Assembly (NCBI GenBank): GCA_958295695.1
Contig: OY282363.1
Location: 1,555,403-1,619,402, forward strand
DNA length: 64,000 nt
Direction of reading: 5' to 3'
Source of the DNA: an uncultured Alphaproteobacteria bacterium
GTDB lineage: Bacteria > Pseudomonadota > Alphaproteobacteria > SP197
The position numbers and the translations under genes were made by a program. Numbering within the stretch: position 1 is the stretch's first letter; the number at the start of each line of letters is the position of its first letter. Below are positions 63,969 through 64,000 of this stretch, piece after piece. A model generated the notes under the pieces. That model worked only from the letters and a program-made list of their open reading frames with translations. It was not told where the DNA came from and ran no database searches.

Positions 63969-64000
63969 GGCGCCGTTCCCGCGCCGCCCGGCGGTTCGCT
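63965..64000 (-). CDS. C-terminal end of gene upstream of GMC oxidoreductase (partial)
   Basis: The last 11 codons, reading SEPPGGAGTAP then TGA, overlap the GMC start as ATGA. In gluconate 2-dehydrogenase operons the small subunit (subunit 3) precedes the large one, so this may be its C-terminus. Too short to identify. Confidence 0.35.
   Translation of the reverse strand, partial: SEPPGGAGTAP

Overview
The window reads as chromosomal DNA from a GC-rich, aerobic, heterotrophic alphaproteobacterium. Pointers are strong G/C at third codon positions, a Zur-family regulator with an alphaproteobacterial-type Zur box, a heterotetrameric sarcosine oxidase operon, choline-sulfatase and DddP-like proteins, and many short start/stop overlaps within operons. 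Genus cannot be assigned from this sequence alone. No rRNA, tRNA or CRISPR array was seen.

The dominant theme is breakdown of methylated onium compounds (quaternary amines and possibly DMSP). Left part: a truncated DNA methyltransferase (1-975), a nicotinate phosphoribosyltransferase-like gene (1370-2551), a Baeyer-Villiger monooxygenase divergent from a frameshifted choline-sulfatase (2919-6160), a Rieske oxygenase of the glycine betaine/carnitine demethylase type (6358-7512), and a low-GC restriction-modification island of C5 methylase, GIY-YIG nuclease and Vsr (7706-9965).

From 10086 to 17190 one minus-strand operon carries a corrinoid one-carbon module: corrinoid protein, DUF1638 protein, small 'virulence factor'-family protein, two MetF-like proteins, a stand-alone MTHFR C-terminal (MetV-like) protein, a pterin-dependent methyltransferase and a RACo-type reductive activator. 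A non-pyrrolysine MttB-family methyltransferase is divergent at 17456, and three more MttB paralogues lie at 31841, 50127 and 52485. Four MttB paralogues thus appear to share one corrinoid carrier. Their methyl groups could pass via methyl-H4folate and MetF to the folate pool.

Between these lie a DMT exporter, BASS transporter, RidA-like protein and M15-like peptidase (18996-22047); a peptide-type ABC transporter without binding protein (22261-26295); soxBDAG (26417-31604); a phytanoyl-CoA dioxygenase-like protein, GST, orphan molybdenum hydroxylase subunit and glyoxalase-fold protein (33630-38284); a dimethylglycine dehydrogenase-like flavoprotein (38418-40853); a Zur-regulated zur-smORF-znuC-znuB operon (40979-43113); and two tandem DddP-like proteins with every known DddP metal ligand and the catalytic Asp (43241-45746). 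Together they outline choline-O-sulfate to choline, glycine betaine to dimethylglycine (oxidative or corrinoid route), then sarcosine, then glycine, with C1 units entering folate.

The right part is more mixed: an MT-A70 DNA methylase, a PhnD-like protein with a GFA-fold protein, two transporters, a small low-GC lipoprotein, a YHS protein, an OLD-like ATPase/TOPRIM nuclease, urocanate hydratase with an uncharacterised partner, an exported SUMF1-like protein divergent from a secreted 24-cysteine protein, a FIST protein and a GMC oxidoreductase. A dispersed repeat occurs three times (2710, 31609, 45805), each time between convergent genes.
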